Of a stretch of DNA of 64,000 bases, positions 59,901-64,000 are shown in pieces. Source of the DNA: Agaricus subrufescens (Eukaryota; Basidiomycota; Agaricomycetes; Agaricales; Agaricaceae). Position numbers and translations under genes: made by a program. The DNA is taken from the NCBI GenBank assembly GCA_029945375.1, contig CM057060.1:310001-374000 (forward strand). Reading direction: 5' to 3'. Every line of letters begins with the position of its first letter. Positions within the stretch are counted from its first letter, which is position 1. The notes under the pieces were generated by a model. It did not search any database, was not told the DNA's origin, and worked only from the letters and a program-made list of their open reading frames with translations.

Positions 59901-62900
59901 AGTGCATTGAACGTTACCGGTAGAGGGGCGCATGAGCCCCCGAGTCTTGAAGGTTCATACTTCTCCATCAATCAGTCGGGCATTGATGACAAGCCTAATT
60001 TAGGCGTCAAAGCAAGCGGAGCAGCGACGCAGTACGCTTTGCTTGTCCAACCTAAACGAGCGGAAGATGAAGTTGACCGCTGCTTAGGAGCGATAAAAAT
60101 CCGGTACCTGATCATGGGTTGAATGGATACAACGAAAGGATGTATGTAAGTTCCTGGGTGCCACAGGAATAAATTCATCAAGTCTGCCCAACTTGACAGA
60201 AATCCAACAATGCACTGCACTTGAGACCTTGACAACGTAATACTATCGGTAGCGACGCGCCCAAAGTCCTTCTCCGCGCCCAGCAGCCAAACCCAACTAG
60301 TATCAGCGAAACCCTGGCAAAGCCACATCAACTTGCTACGACCCTTCCCCGGAATGGTGTATGTAACTCTTCAATATGCGTTTCAACGGCAACATTCTTA
60401 AAATAGGACTACGCGTCCGGACTGTGCGAAGACCCGCGGCGGGTGGCAGAATAGACTAATATATTTGTCAACATGATTTGCTAAAATTGTTTATGTCAAC
60501 TTGTCGTTGCTCAATCAGTAAACATGTCGAAAGACATTCACTAGGACGGACACTTGCACGAAATGAGAGAACCAATCAAGACCGATTGACGCGGTGGCTT
60601 GATCCATGATCAACATGCTTTGGCCAGAAGAAGAAGTCAGGGGGTCGAAGACATTGCGGTACAACATCGGACTTATAATCCCCCGCGCATTTCGTGTCTA
60701 GCCAAACCGCGGAATAAATCACGTGATCGGGAACTGAACTAAATGAACTTTGAGCGCCGATCGAGTAAATAAGTCCATTTAGTGTTAAGCAGCGGACGCT
60801 GTGAAGAGAGGCTATCCAGCACAGATCTTTACCTGACCTAATGATGATGACAATCACGTCAAATATCTTCCAGCAACCGGCAGAAACAGACAGTGGCACA
60901 AGGTTTTACTACGGAAACTGCGGAGAGCTGCGGCATCTGGGATACAGAAGAGTAACTCGACCGACAAGCCGGTGAGACACGCACTAGCCCTGAGGATTTT
61001 CCGCGCTGATACTTCCATGCTAAAGGTCGAGAATTTGGGCCAGCTTTGTCTGATTGAATACTAACTGGACTTGAGTGATTGAATGTTGGATGGGGTGAAT
61101 TTGTCAACCTGTGCTGTCACATCAGTGCGTGACAGACATGGACCGGCTCGCTTCTGACAAACGGATCGGAGCGGATGTAGGGTGCCGTGCCGAGAGCTGA
61201 CGCTAGTATTGGACGTCGGTCAATTTTTATAAGTCAGCTAACACAGTAGCTGAATCATCCAAATGTCGAGCTTGTATAGGTGACTCATGCACGTTCTCAG
61301 GTCTTCTCGGCCTCCGCGCATAACTACTAATGTCTGAATCTGTTCGTTCGCCCGGCCCGGACGGTCAAGTCTGATGATTGTCCTGCGGTTTCAGGTCCGT
61401 CGGCGTCCTCATCTGGCTTTCGAGATAAAAGCCTGATACTGTATTGATATCAGTCTGATTCTCAATATAATGTGCGTATCCCGAGGAGATTTTATATTGA
61501 CCCCAGCTGATCAGTGTTACAAATGACTTTCAGATCAGACAAACTCACAATCATATTGACTCCGTGGAGATTGTTCCTGGACATACTAAACCCTCTAAAA
61601 TCATCGAGGAAATACCGACGACTAAACTCTTATTACTTTGAAGTAGTCGAGGATTCAGCTAACCCATGTCACTCAAACCAGTTTGTCGCCACACTGTCAT
61701 TTCTCTGGCTAGCTCACTAATTACATCGAATAGAAGGTACCCCACACTACATATCCTATTTATACCGTCACTTTACCCCGAAGCAAGATTACCTCGGTAT
61801 AATTTACCCTTCTTCCGACTTATAAAGGACAAGTTTGCTGACATCTGCTCTCGATAATGATGGTTGGGGCACATCATATCGAAAAGGTCACAACTCCTGT
61901 TTTCTTTTGACGTTGTGGCCAGGTAAACTGTACTAGCAACTGAAGAATGGACCAGAGTAAACTCATAGAATCGCATTTCGTTGCTATCTACTTACACCAC
62001 CAAATATGGTACCAGCCACATTGCCGAATTACTAACAATCACTTACTCTGACCGTGTGGTCCAGCCGAGGATTGACACAAGATCGTCGGGTTCGAAAAGA
62101 GCCACCGTGTTCCAATTTGCACAGGTCGGAAACACCCTGATATCTGATTGTGTTCTGATTTTCTGGGGGCGATTAGGGCATACATTTATGGAAATACCTT
62201 GATCAAGTCCGTTCATCTCAACTAAACGTAGCCACACGCCCACATGCATCCCAGTAGATACTTCGGGTTCCGCGAGAGAATGACATCATCCTTAATAACC
62301 CTAACCCCTATCTTAAATTGGACACTCCTAGTGTTGCAGGTAGCCTGTCGTTAGACTTTGAAATTTCTTGCCCTTCTGACGTCGTTCGGGATCAATCATA
62401 ATTAGACATGATTTCACTTCACGCCATCCACTCACACAATGACCGACTTGGCTAGAACTGGGTTCAACTCGAGTGTGCGTTCTCGGGCGAACTACTACAA
62501 TGAAACCAGATGGTCAAGCACGTAAGACCGATAGTCACCCAGACTGAAGCCAGTCCATATGGTATCGTGTATAATGAACCGGCTCCATTGGTATATGTTT
62601 ACCAGCGCTAAACCCGACGTAGGCATATTTTTAGTACATCTGGCCTTAGTAGTACTTATAAGCAGTACTGGCAGTTTGCTCGGGTTACCTTAAAATGACA
62701 CAAGCACAACATTCTCACTACAATTCCGAAATAACCTGATGAGTTGATCACCCTTCCACTCCTCCACATACGTAGGGCCAGTAAACGGATAGAATCATGA
62801 TGATGGGTGCAAAGTGTCTGTCGTCAACGATGACGCTTTTCGATTATGTAAGTAACCATTAATTTCCCATAGTCTAATTTTCGGATCTCTTGTATTCCGT

Positions 62901-64000
62901 GAAATGTCCCATTTGCGTCACCAAGATTGTGAAATGCCCCAGTGTTCACGCTGATTCAGAAAATCATCTGCGGGGTAACCGGCCCTTTGCGGCCGAAAGC
63001 CCATTAGCGGTTCAGCAATCATCTTTTCTCAGGGTTCTCGCCTATTTTTTGCCGTTCAAGAATTTCAGGCCCGTAAGCTTTTGAAAGTCAGTATTCCGAG
63101 TTCCGATATTCCCGTTTCCCCCGACTCTTTATTGATCAGTGAGTCAGTAATTTTTTCGCTAACTACGGGAATAAGGAACCTTCACGCATTTTGTGGAGCC
63201 GCAGGAAAAGGTGGTTTGAAACACCCGCAGGACTTACCTCGGGCAATACGGCGCTGTTCCCTGCTCCGCACAGCACGAGTGCACGGAAATCCTCTACTTT
63301 TCCGGCCTCATTTTCATAATTCGTGATCATGCAGTCCAGAATGTTCAAGGCTCATTCGCAGACTTTCCACAGCACTGGACTTTGTACACGCGGTATGACG
63401 CATGTCATCGGCCAATTATACTGGTAAAGTCACCTAAAAAAAATGATGACTCGAAACATTCTCATTACCTCGTTTAATACAGCATCTGCCCCATTTTTAG
63501 AAATTTCACGGGTACCATGACGATGACAGCGCGCTCTGCTTAAAATTGGCATTGATCTAGTATACATTCTCAACAGCTTTTCGCAGTCGGTCACATTTCT
63601 CGAACCATCTTCTATTTTCGAAACTCATTCTGAGAAACAAAACAGCATTCAAGAGCAGAAGGGGATTCGTGAGGCGTGGCATTTTCGTGGCATGCCACAA
63701 CTTCTGCGCATGTACCATTTATGGGCTTTTAAGAAGCAACGCAAAGTAGAAAACCTGTGCAGCTTCAGGGTCGATGGCACAGCATTTGGCGTATGTTATC
63801 CTTTCGTTCAACGACACGATGAACGATGAGCCGGTCCAACTCAAGTTCCGCGCGAACCTAGCAGTTAAGCCCTTGACAATGTCAAATAAACGTCTGTGAC
63901 GATGATTATGAGTCGTAAGCCTCATGCCGGAACAATGACTCGACCCAGGAACACATTTCTTCGAGAACATGATGGCCCTTATCAACAATGGTTACTGATT
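56976..64000. other. Gene-poor region, 7.0 kb, to the right edge
   Basis: The first 450 bp upstream of PNS1 are open in several plus-strand frames but no spliced product could be supported. Further on, only short frames without recognisable domains. A 15-bp direct repeat (ATGAAACGTACGATC) occurs at about 59,531 and 59,584. A telomere-like AACCCTAACCCC lies at 62297-62308. No tRNA, rRNA or intact transposon seen. Confidence 0.55.

Noticed and set aside
1..64000. CRISPR arrays, bacterial operons, phage or plasmid features
   Set aside because: Spliceosomal introns in nearly all genes and fungal gene content throughout; no spaced repeats of CRISPR type.

Overview
The window looks like nuclear DNA of a filamentous basidiomycete, most likely an Agaricomycete. 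Nearly every gene carries several short GT-AG introns of about 45-70 nt. The gene set fits as well: a NACHT NTPase with a typical mushroom N-terminus, Iml1, Vps11, a Mif2/CENP-C centromere protein, a Pns1-type transporter, F-box proteins and HNH-domain proteins. All gene models were spliced by eye. For IML1, VPS11, MIF2, MTU1, PNS1, the CCCH/coiled-coil gene, the intact HNH gene and the 636-aa gene, the summed exon lengths are exact multiples of three and end at the expected stop.

Layout. 1-1,952: a NACHT/NLR-type gene truncated by the left edge, preceded by a low-complexity ORF that may be its first exon. 2,797-14,493: a compact housekeeping block with IML1 (GATOR1/SEACIT, minus), VPS11 (HOPS/CORVET, plus; start codons separated by 42 bp) and a CCCH-finger, RS-rich, coiled-coil protein (plus). 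14,494-26,169: gene-poor. 26,170-26,964: a small conserved-looking hypothetical gene. 26,965-38,533: gene-poor, holding a stray copy of the Mif2 N-terminal motif. 38,534-41,465: a tandem pair of HNH-domain genes, one decayed and one intact, with copies of an approximately 95-bp repeat on each side. 42,553-50,166: a second compact block with MIF2 (minus), MTU1 (plus), an F-box gene (plus) and a 636-aa gene that may be Arb1-like (minus). 51,531-52,263: a degenerate G-domain gene. 53,962-56,975: a PNS1-like transporter. 56,976-64,000: no supported gene.

The conserved genes fall into two functional groups. Iml1 (Rag GTPase control of TORC1) and Vps11 (vacuolar fusion) both act at the vacuole and share one very short divergent promoter. 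Mif2 (kinetochore) and Mtu1 (mitochondrial tRNA thiolation) share another. The accessory part (NLR, HNH pair, degenerate GTPase, F-box) is typical of fast-evolving fungal regions. I found no convincing complete transposon, CRISPR array, rRNA or tRNA gene.
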